This document shows positions 1-6,955 of a DNA stretch of 13,046 nt, piece by piece. The position numbers and the translations under genes were made by a program. How positions within the stretch are numbered: the first letter of the stretch is position 1; every line of letters begins with the position of its first letter. Source of the stretch: JADFOB01 sp964651325 (GTDB taxonomy: Bacteria; Planctomycetota; Phycisphaerae; UBA1845); NCBI GenBank assembly GCA_964651325.1, contig CAZYXP010000098.1:1-13046 (forward strand), read 5' to 3'. The notes below the pieces were generated by a model. The model was not told the origin of the DNA. It worked only from the letters and a program-made list of their open reading frames with translations, and did no database searches.

Positions 1-164
1 GAGCGGACGCGCGCGCGTTGTCGGGTCGGTTTTCGGACCTCGACGCGAGCTGTCCTCGCTGGCGCCTTCGGCGGGCGGACTGGCACGCTGATGGCGCCGA
101 GCATCGCGTCGGCGAGCAACTGCTGCCGCAGCGCCGCTCGAATGGTCTGTGGGGTCATTCCCAT
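1..164 (-). CDS. Unidentified protein, N-terminal fragment (runs off left edge)
   Basis: Only about 54 codons are visible, reading leftward from an ATG at 164-162; a second in-frame ATG at 158-156 is an equally good start. The frame has no stop and codon use rich in G-first and G/C-third codons, as in the other genes here. The visible part is a short amphipathic helix (IRAALRQQLLADAMLG), then a Pro/Ala/Arg-rich basic linker. I do not recognise the family. A leading helix followed by a basic linker would suit the start of a planctomycete uracil-DNA glycosylase, but this is only a loose resemblance. No clear Shine-Dalgarno is seen. It is divergent from the hydrolase at 408, with about 240 bp between them. 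Confidence 0.5.
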   Translation of the reverse strand, partial: MGMTPQTIRAALRQQLLADAMLGAISVPVRPPKAPARTARVEVRKPTRQRARVR

Positions 165-407
165 TGTTACATCGTAGCGCGTCCGACGCATCCTCGCCAG
201 AGCCGGATTGGCGGAGGGCTTTTTATCAGATCGATGTTTCAGAGCATCGAGGCGCAAGCCCGGTTACATTCGCCCCCGATCGGTCCGCAGGCTGGCACCA
301 GCGGCCCTGATTAGGTGTGCCCGTTCCGCCGTAAAGTCCACGGACCTTGCGCGTCCGGATCTGCAAGACCGCATGGACGTATCAGCGAATCGGCTTACGA
401 TGACGCC
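165..407. other. Divergent intergenic region
   Basis: This gap between two outward-facing genes must hold both promoters. I see no convincing -35/-10 pair on either strand. There is one short palindrome, TCGATG at 231-236 pairing with CATCGA at 245-250, next to a T-run at about 220-224. No RNA gene is visible. Confidence 0.4.
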
Positions 408-1244
408 ATGGCTGGGTTCGAAGAACTTACGGTGCCGATTGCGGACGAATACGCGGCTTATGCGCGCTATTGGGAGCCTGAATCGCCGCGGGGCGCCGTG
501 CTCTATCACCACGGCATTCAGTCGCACTGCGGCTGGTACGAAGCCTCGGCCCGGCGCCTGGCCGAGGCGGGGATGGCGGTCCTGCAAATCGATCGCCGGG
601 GGAGCGGGCAAAACCGGGCCGATCGAGGCCACGCGGAATCGGCGGATCAACTGATCGAGGATTCCGATCTCGCGGGCCAATTCCTGTTGCGACGATCCGG
701 GTTTGATCAGTATCACCTGGTCGGCGTTAGCTGGGGTGGAAAGGTAGTGGTCGCCCATCACGTCGTACACCCCGATTGCGTGCGGAGCCTATCGCTGGTC
801 ACGCCGGGATTGTTTCCCAAAATCGGCGTTTCTCGCGGACAGATGGCGAAGATAGGCTTTGCCATGCTCTATGAGCCAAGAACTCATTTCGACATTCCGC
901 TCAACGATGCCAACCTGTTTACGACGGCGCCGAGGTGGCAGGCATTTTTTCGCTCAGATGAGCCGACGCTGCGGCAATGCACGGCCGGCTTCTATCTGGC
1001 GTCGCGGCGCATGGACAAGATCGTGTCGAAGCTGAGGACGAGCCGCCCGACGCCCGTTCATCTGTTTCTAGCAGGCGACGAGCGCATCGTAGACAACGAC
1101 AAAACCGCGTCATTCGTCGAAGCGCTGGCATGGCCCGATGCGCGGATCACGCGCTACGCTGAAGCTCGCCACTCCGTGGAATTCGAGCAAGATCCCGAGG
1201 TCTACTTCCGCGATCTGGTCGAGTTTATCGTGGAGCATACATGA
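408..1244 (+). CDS. Alpha/beta hydrolase, monoacylglycerol lipase / lysophospholipase type
   Basis: A 278-residue cytoplasmic serine hydrolase of the Hydrolase_4/S33-like group. The oxyanion-hole motif is HHG (34-36). The nucleophile elbow is GVSWGG with Ser108. The C-terminal block GDERIVDN (223-230) carries the acid, and His255 lies in RHSVEFE, the form usual for lysophospholipase-like members. In relatives the acid sits where Glu225 falls here, so either Asp224 or Glu225 may act; this is unusual but not disabling. A helical cap lies at about 135-205. Family members cleave monoacylglycerols, lysophospholipids or similar esters; the substrate cannot be read from sequence. The ATG at 408 is preferred because upstream codons do not look coding, though the frame is open back to a GTG at 315. 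There is no signal peptide. It converges on the protease gene with a 57-nt gap. Confidence 0.85.
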   Translation: MAGFEELTVPIADEYAAYARYWEPESPRGAVLYHHGIQSHCGWYEASARRLAEAGMAVLQIDRRGSGQNRADRGHAESADQLIEDSDLAGQFLLRRSGFDQYHLVGVSWGGKVVVAHHVVHPDCVRSLSLVTPGLFPKIGVSRGQMAKIGFAMLYEPRTHFDIPLNDANLFTTAPRWQAFFRSDEPTLRQCTAGFYLASRRMDKIVSKLRTSRPTPVHLFLAGDERIVDNDKTASFVEALAWPDARITRYAEARHSVEFEQDPEVYFRDLVEFIVEHT

Positions 1245-1301
1245 TTCCGTTCGCGCGGCGTGGCGGCCGACCGGCGGACTCGAGATTCTTTTCTTCCTGG
1301 G

Positions 1302-4300
1302 CTACGGACACGGCACGGGACACGACAAGTCTGAGAAAATCTGCCCGCCAAAGGCAAACACCGCCGATTGGACGTCGGCAAAGTTCACATTTTCGTCCGG
1401 ATCGCAAGGCACAAGATCGACGGTTTGCAGCGTGAACCCATTGAATGCGCCCTGGAACCCCAGGACGATTCGCTGGATGTCGCTGAAGTTGACCAAGCCG
1501 TTGTTGTCCGTGTCGGCCCACACCCACGTCTTGGCCTGAACGGCCGCGCCGCCTCCGGGGCCCGCAACCGCCTGGAAGGAGTACGAGGTGTCCGGGACAA
1601 TGACCATTCCATGAACGAAAACTTCGCCCCATTGGGCTGGCGTGGCGCTCACTGGCGTCTGACTGAGCGTGCCGTCGGCTGCCAAGAACAAGTTTAAACA
1701 TGGCCACGTTGTCGACGTCAGATGAATCGCAATGGGCTCGATCGAGCATAGCGGAACCGGCACCACCGCAAGGTATCGTCCGCCGACGGCGGTAACGATG
1801 GGCGCCTGACAGACGTCGGGCACTCCGTCTCCATCGCAATCTACGTCACATTCATCGGGGACGTCGTTCCTGTTGCAATCAAGCGAAGCGCCGCCGGCCA
1901 GATCGCATTCGTCGGGAACGGCGTTGGTGTTGCAATCCGCGCTCGTCCCCCCGGCGATGTCGCAATCATCGGGGTTGCCATTGACGTTGCAATCCGGCTC
2001 GCATTCGTCGGGAATCCCGTTGACATTGCAATCGGGAGAGCCGCCGGGCAGCAAGTCGCATTCGTCGGGAACACCGTTGCCGTTGCAGTCCTCGCTCAAG
2101 CCCGAATCCAGATCGCACTGATCCGGGATGCCGTTCCCATTGCAATCGCGCGCGGCGCCGGAGGCAATGTCGCAATCATCGGGTACGCCGTTAAGATCGC
2201 AATCGACGCTCACGCCGTCGGCGATGTCGCACTCATCGGGAATGGTGTTGGCGTTGCAATCAAGCTCGCATTCGTCGGGTATCGCATTCGTGTTGCAATC
2301 GAGAGAGCCGCCGCCCGCCAGATCGCATTCGTCGGGGATCGCGTTGGCGTTGCAATCGGCGCTGGTGCCCCCGGCTAGGTCACAATCATCAGGAACGCCG
2401 TTGGCATTGCAGTCCACGGTTTCACAGCTATCAAGAACCCCGTTGCCGTTGCAGTCGGCCCCTCCGGAGGCGAGGTCGCAATCGTCGGGAATGCCATTGG
2501 CGTTGCAGTCCGGCTCGCATTCGTCTGGTATCGCGTTGGCGTTGCAATCGAGAAATCCGCCGCCGGCCACATCGCATTCGTCGGGAATCCCGTTGGCGTT
2601 GCAATCGGCACTGGTCCCCCCGGCTACGTCACAGTCGTCCGGCACGCCGTTGGCGTTGCAATCCACGGCTTCGCAACTGTCGGGCACGCCATTGCCGTTG
2701 CAATCAGGAATTCCCGCGAGGATGTCGCAATCATCGGGTATGCCGTTGGCGTTGCAATCCGTTTCGCATTCGTCGGGGATCGTGTTGGCGTTGCAATCAA
2801 GAGCGCCGCCCGATAGCAGATCGCATTCGTCGGGGACGGCGTTGGCGTTGCAGTCCGCACTGGCGCCCGAGCTCAGATCGCACTGATCCGGAACAATGTT
2901 TCCATTGCAGTCGAGCGCGACACCGGAGGCGATATCGCATTCATCGGGCACGCCATTAAGATTGCAATCTTCGCTCAGAGCCGAAGCGATGTCACAATCA
3001 TCGGGGCTCCCGTTGACGTTGCAGTCGGGCTCGCATTCGTCCGGAATTCCGTTGGCGTTGCAGTCGGTCGAGCCTCCCCCGGCCACGTCGCATTCGTCGG
3101 GAATGGCGTTGGCGTTGCAGTCCAGGCTCGATCCGCTGCCCAAATCACAACTGTCGGCGATAAGATTACCGTTGCAGTCTACGATAGCGCCGTTGACGCA
3201 CGCGCCGGTCGCAGCACAGGTTTCCTGTCCGTTGCAGGGATCCGCGTCGTCGCAGTCGAGTGGAGTCAGACAGTTGACGCAAAGATCGTCGCTCTCCCGG
3301 CACAACAGGGGAGTGCATGGATTGGTCCCCGGCGTGCATTGCCCGGCCATACATTGCTCCGATCCGTTGCAAAACAAATCGTCGGCGCAATCAACATCGC
3401 TGGTGCAGCCGAACGCGAGCAAGAGCGCGTCGACGACGTTGATCCGGCCGTGGCCGAAAATGGGATCGGGACCGGGCATGCCGAGGTCCACCGCCGAATC
3501 GCGTATCAATTGGCGAATCGCGGCAGGCGTCAAAGCGGGATCCCCTGAACGAAGCAATGCCGCCAAGCCGGACACATGCGCCGCGGCCATGGAGGTTCCA
3601 TGTCGCCCGGAAATCAGCGAGGGGGAATCATGGACGGCTGACCAGATGTAGCTGCCCGGCGCGGTAACGTCGAGCAGATCGCTCTTGTTGCTGTAGCAGG
3701 CAATCTGATCCGCCGCCGGCATGGAATCGGTGCATTCTTGCACGCAAAAGCCGAAGATGTTGGTCTGTGTGCAAAACGTGAAGGAGCTGAACGGTGGAAA
3801 ATCTGAGTTGGGAAACGGATCGTCATACGTAGCGCCAACGCTGATCACACCCGACGCGCACGCCGGCGAGTGCATCGCATTGGGGAAGCCGTTGTTCCCG
3901 GAACTGGCCACAACCGTTACCCCCACCGCCACCGCGTTGTTGGCGGCCATCGCCATGGCATCCGTGTCACAAACACTGATGTGGGCCAACTCGTCACCGA
4001 GACTCAGGCTGATGACGTCCGCCGGACCGCCGGGCAGCGCCGGGGACATGCAATGTTCGATGCCCGCGATGATATCCGACACTAGCCCGTTGCCGGAAGC
4101 GTCCAGCACCTTAACGCCAATCAGCGTGGACGCCGGCGCGACTCCTTGCAACGGCTCGAATCCGCTTCCGCCCTGAAAGTTCACCTCGAGCCCCGTACCC
4201 CCTGCCACGATCCCAGCCACGTGCGACCCATGTCCGTTGTCGTCGGAGGGATCCGCGTCGTTGTTGACGAAATCAAAACCCGCGGCGATGTCGACGCGCG

Positions 4301-4745
4301 AGGCGTACATGATATGGGCCTGATTGATACCGGTATCCAAGATGCAGACACGCGCGCCCGCGCCGTCCTGCGTGATGCCTTGGGCGAGCAGTTGATCCTC
4401 GAGGCCTTGGATTCGCGGCGTTGAATCGACCAGATCGGCATGCACAGCGCGATCGGGCTCGACCTTTACGACCGAAGGCTGGGCGGCTAGCTCATCTAGT
4501 TTTTCTTGGGGCACATCGTGCAGTGCAATAATGTTGGGAAGCACCTGATACTCATACTTGACAGAAGCCCCCCAGGATTGAATCAGATTGCGTAGAGGTC
4601 CACGTTCCGACACGCCGGCCAGGTGAACGAGCACGTCCAATCCAGCCGCTTCGGATGGGCGTCCCGAAACGCTGTTGGAAACGAAACCGGCCACCAAGAG
4701 TCCCGCGGCAATTCCGCAAACACTGAGAACTCGATATCCGCGCAC
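1302..4745 (-). CDS. Secreted subtilisin-like serine protease (S8) with Ca-binding-type Asp/Cys repeats and dockerin-like tail
   Basis: About 1147 residues, exported. Order of parts, numbered from the GTG at 4745: signal peptide with a hydrophobic core at about 6-22; I9-like propeptide at about 37-105; S8 domain at about 120-445 with Asp137 (LDTGI), His172 (NGHGSHVAG), oxyanion Asn284 (SSGNNG) and Ser385 (GTSMAAAH); a Cys-rich segment at about 447-522; 27 DCNxNxxPDxC repeats at 523-981; a beta-rich stretch; and two dockerin/EF-hand-like loops at about 1078-1135 (DTDNNGLVNFSD and DPDENVNFAD). All catalytic residues are present. The frame is open upstream to a GTG at 4820, but the 4745 start places the signal peptide at the N-terminus and has a purine-rich tract (GGGGAGAAAGAG) just upstream. 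Likely role: cell-surface or extracellular proteolysis, with repeats and dockerin loops binding calcium or anchoring the enzyme (inference). It converges with the hydrolase. Confidence 0.93.
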   Translation of the reverse strand: MRGYRVLSVCGIAAGLLVAGFVSNSVSGRPSEAAGLDVLVHLAGVSERGPLRNLIQSWGASVKYEYQVLPNIIALHDVPQEKLDELAAQPSVVKVEPDRAVHADLVDSTPRIQGLEDQLLAQGITQDGAGARVCILDTGINQAHIMYASRVDIAAGFDFVNNDADPSDDNGHGSHVAGIVAGGTGLEVNFQGGSGFEPLQGVAPASTLIGVKVLDASGNGLVSDIIAGIEHCMSPALPGGPADVISLSLGDELAHISVCDTDAMAMAANNAVAVGVTVVASSGNNGFPNAMHSPACASGVISVGATYDDPFPNSDFPPFSSFTFCTQTNIFGFCVQECTDSMPAADQIACYSNKSDLLDVTAPGSYIWSAVHDSPSLISGRHGTSMAAAHVSGLAALLRSGDPALTPAAIRQLIRDSAVDLGMPGPDPIFGHGRINVVDALLLAFGCTSDVDCADDLFCNGSEQCMAGQCTPGTNPCTPLLCRESDDLCVNCLTPLDCDDADPCNGQETCAATGACVNGAIVDCNGNLIADSCDLGSGSSLDCNANAIPDECDVAGGGSTDCNANGIPDECEPDCNVNGSPDDCDIASALSEDCNLNGVPDECDIASGVALDCNGNIVPDQCDLSSGASADCNANAVPDECDLLSGGALDCNANTIPDECETDCNANGIPDDCDILAGIPDCNGNGVPDSCEAVDCNANGVPDDCDVAGGTSADCNANGIPDECDVAGGGFLDCNANAIPDECEPDCNANGIPDDCDLASGGADCNGNGVLDSCETVDCNANGVPDDCDLAGGTSADCNANAIPDECDLAGGGSLDCNTNAIPDECELDCNANTIPDECDIADGVSVDCDLNGVPDDCDIASGAARDCNGNGIPDQCDLDSGLSEDCNGNGVPDECDLLPGGSPDCNVNGIPDECEPDCNVNGNPDDCDIAGGTSADCNTNAVPDECDLAGGASLDCNRNDVPDECDVDCDGDGVPDVCQAPIVTAVGGRYLAVVPVPLCSIEPIAIHLTSTTWPCLNLFLAADGTLSQTPVSATPAQWGEVFVHGMVIVPDTSYSFQAVAGPGGGAAVQAKTWVWADTDNNGLVNFSDIQRIVLGFQGAFNGFTLQTVDLVPCDPDENVNFADVQSAVFAFGGQIFSDLSCPVPCP
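1803..3179 (-). repeat. Coding tandem array: 27 DCNxNGxPDxC units
   Basis: Inside the protease gene, 27 consecutive units share the pattern DC-N-x-N-x-x-P-D-x-C. Two main unit lengths alternate: about 19 residues (57 bp, with a linker such as DLAGGxSx) and 13 residues (39 bp, ending CEP/CET/CEL), with a few 14- and 18-residue variants. Spaced Asp/Asn with paired Cys resembles thrombospondin-type-3 calcium-binding repeats. The last unit, DCDGDGVPDVC, is the most classical. Unit 1 (IADSC) and unit 15 (VLDSC) lack the conserved Pro. Confidence 0.95.
2262..2759 (-). repeat. Higher-order duplication: two adjacent 249-bp five-unit blocks
   Basis: Units 9-13 (2759-2511) and units 14-18 (2510-2262) have the same unit-length order of 18, 14, 19, 19 and 13 residues, and near-matching unit sequences. 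Only here do the odd variants NGNGVPDSCEAV and NGNGVLDSCETV occur. This points to duplication of a whole 83-residue block rather than single-unit growth. Confidence 0.85.
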
Positions 4746-4789
4746 GCGAGCACACTCTTTCTCCCCGCCGTACTCACTGAATCCAGGCG

Positions 4790-4996
4790 CTACCCTACCG
4801 GGGGCATGTCCGCTGCGCACACCGTATCTGCGTGCGATTCGAACACACTCAAGGCGGCCTTTGCCCGCTCATCCGACCTGGGAGGAGACGCATCGACTTG
4901 CTGCTGCGGTTCAATCAGTCTGTCGAGCCATTCTTGGCAGAGTTGCCTATTCCCATCCTCGCGCGGAGGGCCAGACTGTCGCAGTCCGCCCCTCAC
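4790..4996 (-). CDS. Possible small ORF upstream of the protease (68 aa, doubtful)
   Basis: This open frame fills part of the gap between the NTF2-like gene and the protease. From a GTG at 4996 it gives 68 mostly polar residues (core RQLCQEWLDRLIEP, then a Ser/Pro/Arg stretch, ending DMPPVG), with no membrane helix and no recognised domain. Codon use is moderately gene-like. A TATACT hexamer lies only 9 nt before the GTG, which would make the message nearly leaderless. The stop is 44 nt before the protease GTG. It could be a genuine small protein, a leader of the protease transcript, or chance. Confidence 0.28.
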   Translation of the reverse strand: MRGGLRQSGPPREDGNRQLCQEWLDRLIEPQQQVDASPPRSDERAKAALSVFESHADTVCAADMPPVG

Positions 4997-5005
4997 GCAA
5001 GTGCG

Positions 5006-5011
5006 AGTATA
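5006..5011 (-). promoter_or_regulatory. Candidate -10 box (TATACT)
   Basis: On the minus strand TATACT matches the sigma-70-type -10 consensus at 5 of 6 positions in GC-rich surroundings. It is well placed to drive the small ORF and the protease. No good -35 lies 16-18 bp upstream: the two nearby TTG triplets are 12 and 21 bp away, measured from their hexamers. Confidence 0.35.
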
Positions 5012-5104
5012 TCGAAAACGCGCTGGCAAGTCGAGCAAAAGCCGGAAAGATGCCCCGGTTCCTTATCGGTCCTCACTGAACCGCAGGCATGCTCGGGAAC
5101 ACGT

Positions 5105-5674
5105 CTACCGGAACACTTGATGCAAAGATTGCAGGTGAAGCGGAGCGATGGGAACCGGTTTCACACCCACCAAGCGCCATCGATCGCCGCTCTTTATCCA
5201 CGTGATGTTCCAACTGGTTCTGATCCAAGTAGATCCCGAGGCCGCCAGCTCGACGCGACAGCCCACGCGAAAGCTGCACAGGCAACGATCCTTATTGGGG
5301 AACCGAATTTCCAGCCCGCCAATACGCGCCTGCGCAAAATCAAACTTGGCCAAGCCGCGCCCCACCCAGGCGGCGAATTCCTCTCGATCCATACCCTCGG
5401 CCTCGAAGATCGGCGCGAGCACTGAGGCAATTGATGCGATGTCCTCCGCTTCCACCCACGACACCAAGTCCCCGCAACACTTCGCCACCGCCTCTCGCTC
5501 GGTCACGACACCCCATGAAACGATCAAGAGCAGCAACCCGAGGATCGGCTCCGACCAAGCCAAGCGGACCCACAGCGCAGTGCGTCGCCAATACCAAACG
5601 CAAATCAAGACCAGCTCAGCGGCAACCAGGACGAACGCCAGAAGCCACAGGTTTTCAAGAAACAATACCGTCAA
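5105..5674 (-). CDS. Membrane-anchored protein with NTF2-like C-terminal domain (hypothetical)
   Basis: 189 residues. Two hydrophobic helices at about 5-28 and 43-57 are followed by an alpha-plus-beta domain at about 60-175. That domain has a helical start (residues 66-110, with CC at 66-67), then strands ending in ITWIKSGDRWRLVGVKP, the strand pattern typical of NTF2/SnoaL-like folds. The domain would sit on one face of the cytoplasmic membrane. Catalytic or ligand function cannot be assigned. The start is a TTG at 5674; no in-frame ATG or GTG is available before the first helix and no Shine-Dalgarno is evident, so the true start is uncertain. The gene lies downstream of dus on the same strand, separated by the palindrome pair at 5755-5821, and is followed after about 100 nt by the small ORF and the protease. 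Confidence 0.6.
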   Translation of the reverse strand: MTVLFLENLWLLAFVLVAAELVLICVWYWRRTALWVRLAWSEPILGLLLLIVSWGVVTEREAVAKCCGDLVSWVEAEDIASIASVLAPIFEAEGMDREEFAAWVGRGLAKFDFAQARIGGLEIRFPNKDRCLCSFRVGCRVELAASGSTWIRTSWNITWIKSGDRWRLVGVKPVPIAPLHLQSLHQVFR

Positions 5675-5754
5675 CGGTTGGCTCGCGATGGTTTGTAGGG
5701 TACCCGAATCCTGCCAAGGCGGCGGGTGGCCCGGAAGCGTCTTGCCTGGGGTGC

Positions 5755-5780
5755 CATGGGTAAGCTACTGCTTACCCGTG
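5755..5780 (+). repeat. REP-like palindrome A1
   Basis: GGGTAAGC (5758-5765) pairs with GCTTACCC (5770-5777) around a TACT loop. Three further outer pairs (CAT with GTG, one G-T) extend the stem to 11 bp. The element is preceded by GGGTGC. It lies in the gap between dus and the NTF2-like gene. Confidence 0.7.
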
Positions 5781-5796
5781 TCCTCGCCCTGCCCTG

Positions 5797-5821
5797 CACG
5801 GGCAATCAGGAATTGCCCATG
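5797..5821 (-). repeat. REP-like palindrome A2, inverted partner of A1
   Basis: Read on the minus strand, GGGCAAT and ATTGCCC (5812-5818 and 5800-5806 in plus coordinates) form a stem around a 5-nt loop, extended by the same outer CAT/GTG pairs as A1 and preceded by GGGTGG. It has the same design as A1 in opposite orientation, 16 bp away. Together they form a BIME-like inverted pair. Confidence 0.7.
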
Positions 5822-5855
5822 CCACCCGGCCGCCGCGGCCTGGCTTCGCCCGCGG

Positions 5856-6905
5856 CTACATCGTTGCGCCCGCGGCCACGAGATCGCCGTGGCCTTGTCG
5901 TCGCCGAACAAGTGGCCAAGCCACGTCCGGATCGTACCAGCGGTCGATCACCTCGCGCACGTCTTGGCCTGAAGCCACGGCCACGAACGCCCCTCGCACA
6001 TCGCGGGCATGAGGATGGTGCTCACTGTACTTGATACCGACTTTGCGCAACATGCGCGGCGCGAACTTCTCGTCGTATACGGCCTCGGTATGACGCCAAT
6101 GCAGCTCAATCGCTTCACGCTGCCTGGCGATGGAGGGCGGCGGAGGAAGTTCGCCTCCGCCGAAGACGGCATTGCATTCTTCGAAAATCCAGGGGTTTCC
6201 AATGCAGCCGCGCGCAATCGTCACGCCGTCCACACCGGTCTCGCTCAGCATGCGGACACATGCCTCGGCGCTGAACAGATCGCCACTTCCCAGAATTATT
6301 TTTTCGCCGACGTGCTTCTTGACCTTCTTGAGAAACGTCCATTGGCTCGGGCCGCAGTATCGCTGCCGCACCGTTCTGCCATGAACAGTGACGGCCGACA
6401 CACCCATTTCAAACGCACCGTCGAGAATCGTAAAAAAGTTCCGCTCGCTCTCCGGGGAATCGTCCATGCCTCGACGCATCTTGACTGTGACGGGGTGGGT
6501 TGAGCCTACGGCAGCCAGAACGCGGCGGACAATGTCCAGCGCAATGGCGGGGTTGGAAAGGTGAAAGCCGCCGCGACACCGGCCAAGTACTTTCTTAACC
6601 GGGCAGCCGAAGTTGATATCGATGACGTCGTACCCGGCTTGCGCCATCCATCCCGCCGCATCCCCAAACACCTTCGGATCCGCGCCCATCAACTGTCCGC
6701 CGACGGGGTGATCGTCTTGGGCCACATCCAAAATACGCCTCGATTTCTTGCCGCCGACGAGCACCAACGTGTCGAGCATCACTTCGTTGCAGGTGTATGC
6801 GGCTCCGTACGCGCGCGCGACGCGGCGCATGGGCAGATCGCTGTAACCGCTGAGTGCGGCTTGCACAAAAGGCGTATCCAATTGAATCGGTCCGATGCAA
6901 AGCAA
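5856..6905 (-). CDS. dus: tRNA-dihydrouridine synthase (Dus family)
   Basis: 349 residues, a full-length FMN-dependent enzyme that reduces uridines in the D-loop of tRNA using NADPH. The TIM barrel carries the family landmarks: N-terminal substrate/FMN segment ALSGYSDLPMR (17-27), NEVM (40-43), GQLMG (70-74), catalytic Cys101 in INFGCPVKK, Lys142 in VTVKMRRG, His175 in VHGRT, GSGD (206-209), and ARGCIGNPWIF (231-241, equivalent to GRAALGNPWIF). A helical C-terminal domain follows. The loop after the catalytic Cys reads GRCRGGFHL instead of the common GSALL-type ending. The TTG start at 6905 is supported by GAAGGA 9 nt upstream. The gene lies 50 nt downstream of rpoN and is probably co-transcribed. 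Which of DusA/B/C function it has is not certain; the barrel looks closest to DusB. Confidence 0.93.
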   Translation of the reverse strand: MLCIGPIQLDTPFVQAALSGYSDLPMRRVARAYGAAYTCNEVMLDTLVLVGGKKSRRILDVAQDDHPVGGQLMGADPKVFGDAAGWMAQAGYDVIDINFGCPVKKVLGRCRGGFHLSNPAIALDIVRRVLAAVGSTHPVTVKMRRGMDDSPESERNFFTILDGAFEMGVSAVTVHGRTVRQRYCGPSQWTFLKKVKKHVGEKIILGSGDLFSAEACVRMLSETGVDGVTIARGCIGNPWIFEECNAVFGGGELPPPPSIARQREAIELHWRHTEAVYDEKFAPRMLRKVGIKYSEHHPHARDVRGAFVAVASGQDVREVIDRWYDPDVAWPLVRRRQGHGDLVAAGATM

Positions 6906-6914
6906 GTGATGGTT

Positions 6915-6920
6915 TCCTTC
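6915..6920 (-). promoter_or_regulatory. Ribosome binding site fixing the TTG start of dus
   Basis: GAAGGA on the minus strand, with 9 nt to the TTG at 6905. This is the best translation signal at this junction and supports the non-ATG start. Confidence 0.6.
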
Positions 6921-6955
6921 GGGTGGGAACTTGGGGAGATATCGCTTGTGCTGAT

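Noticed and set aside
1803..3179. Regular 39/57-bp repeats considered as a CRISPR array
   Set aside because: Repeats are in frame, translate to a conserved protein motif inside a protease, and there are no unrelated spacers.
1873..3651. Long plus-strand open frames with repeated PLQS...SHSSG residues, opposite the protease repeats
   Set aside because: They are the antisense image of the DCNxNG repeats: codons such as GAC-TGC-AAC give no stops in that reverse frame. No start signal, domain or sensible composition; the minus-strand frame has a complete protease with signal peptide and catalytic triad.
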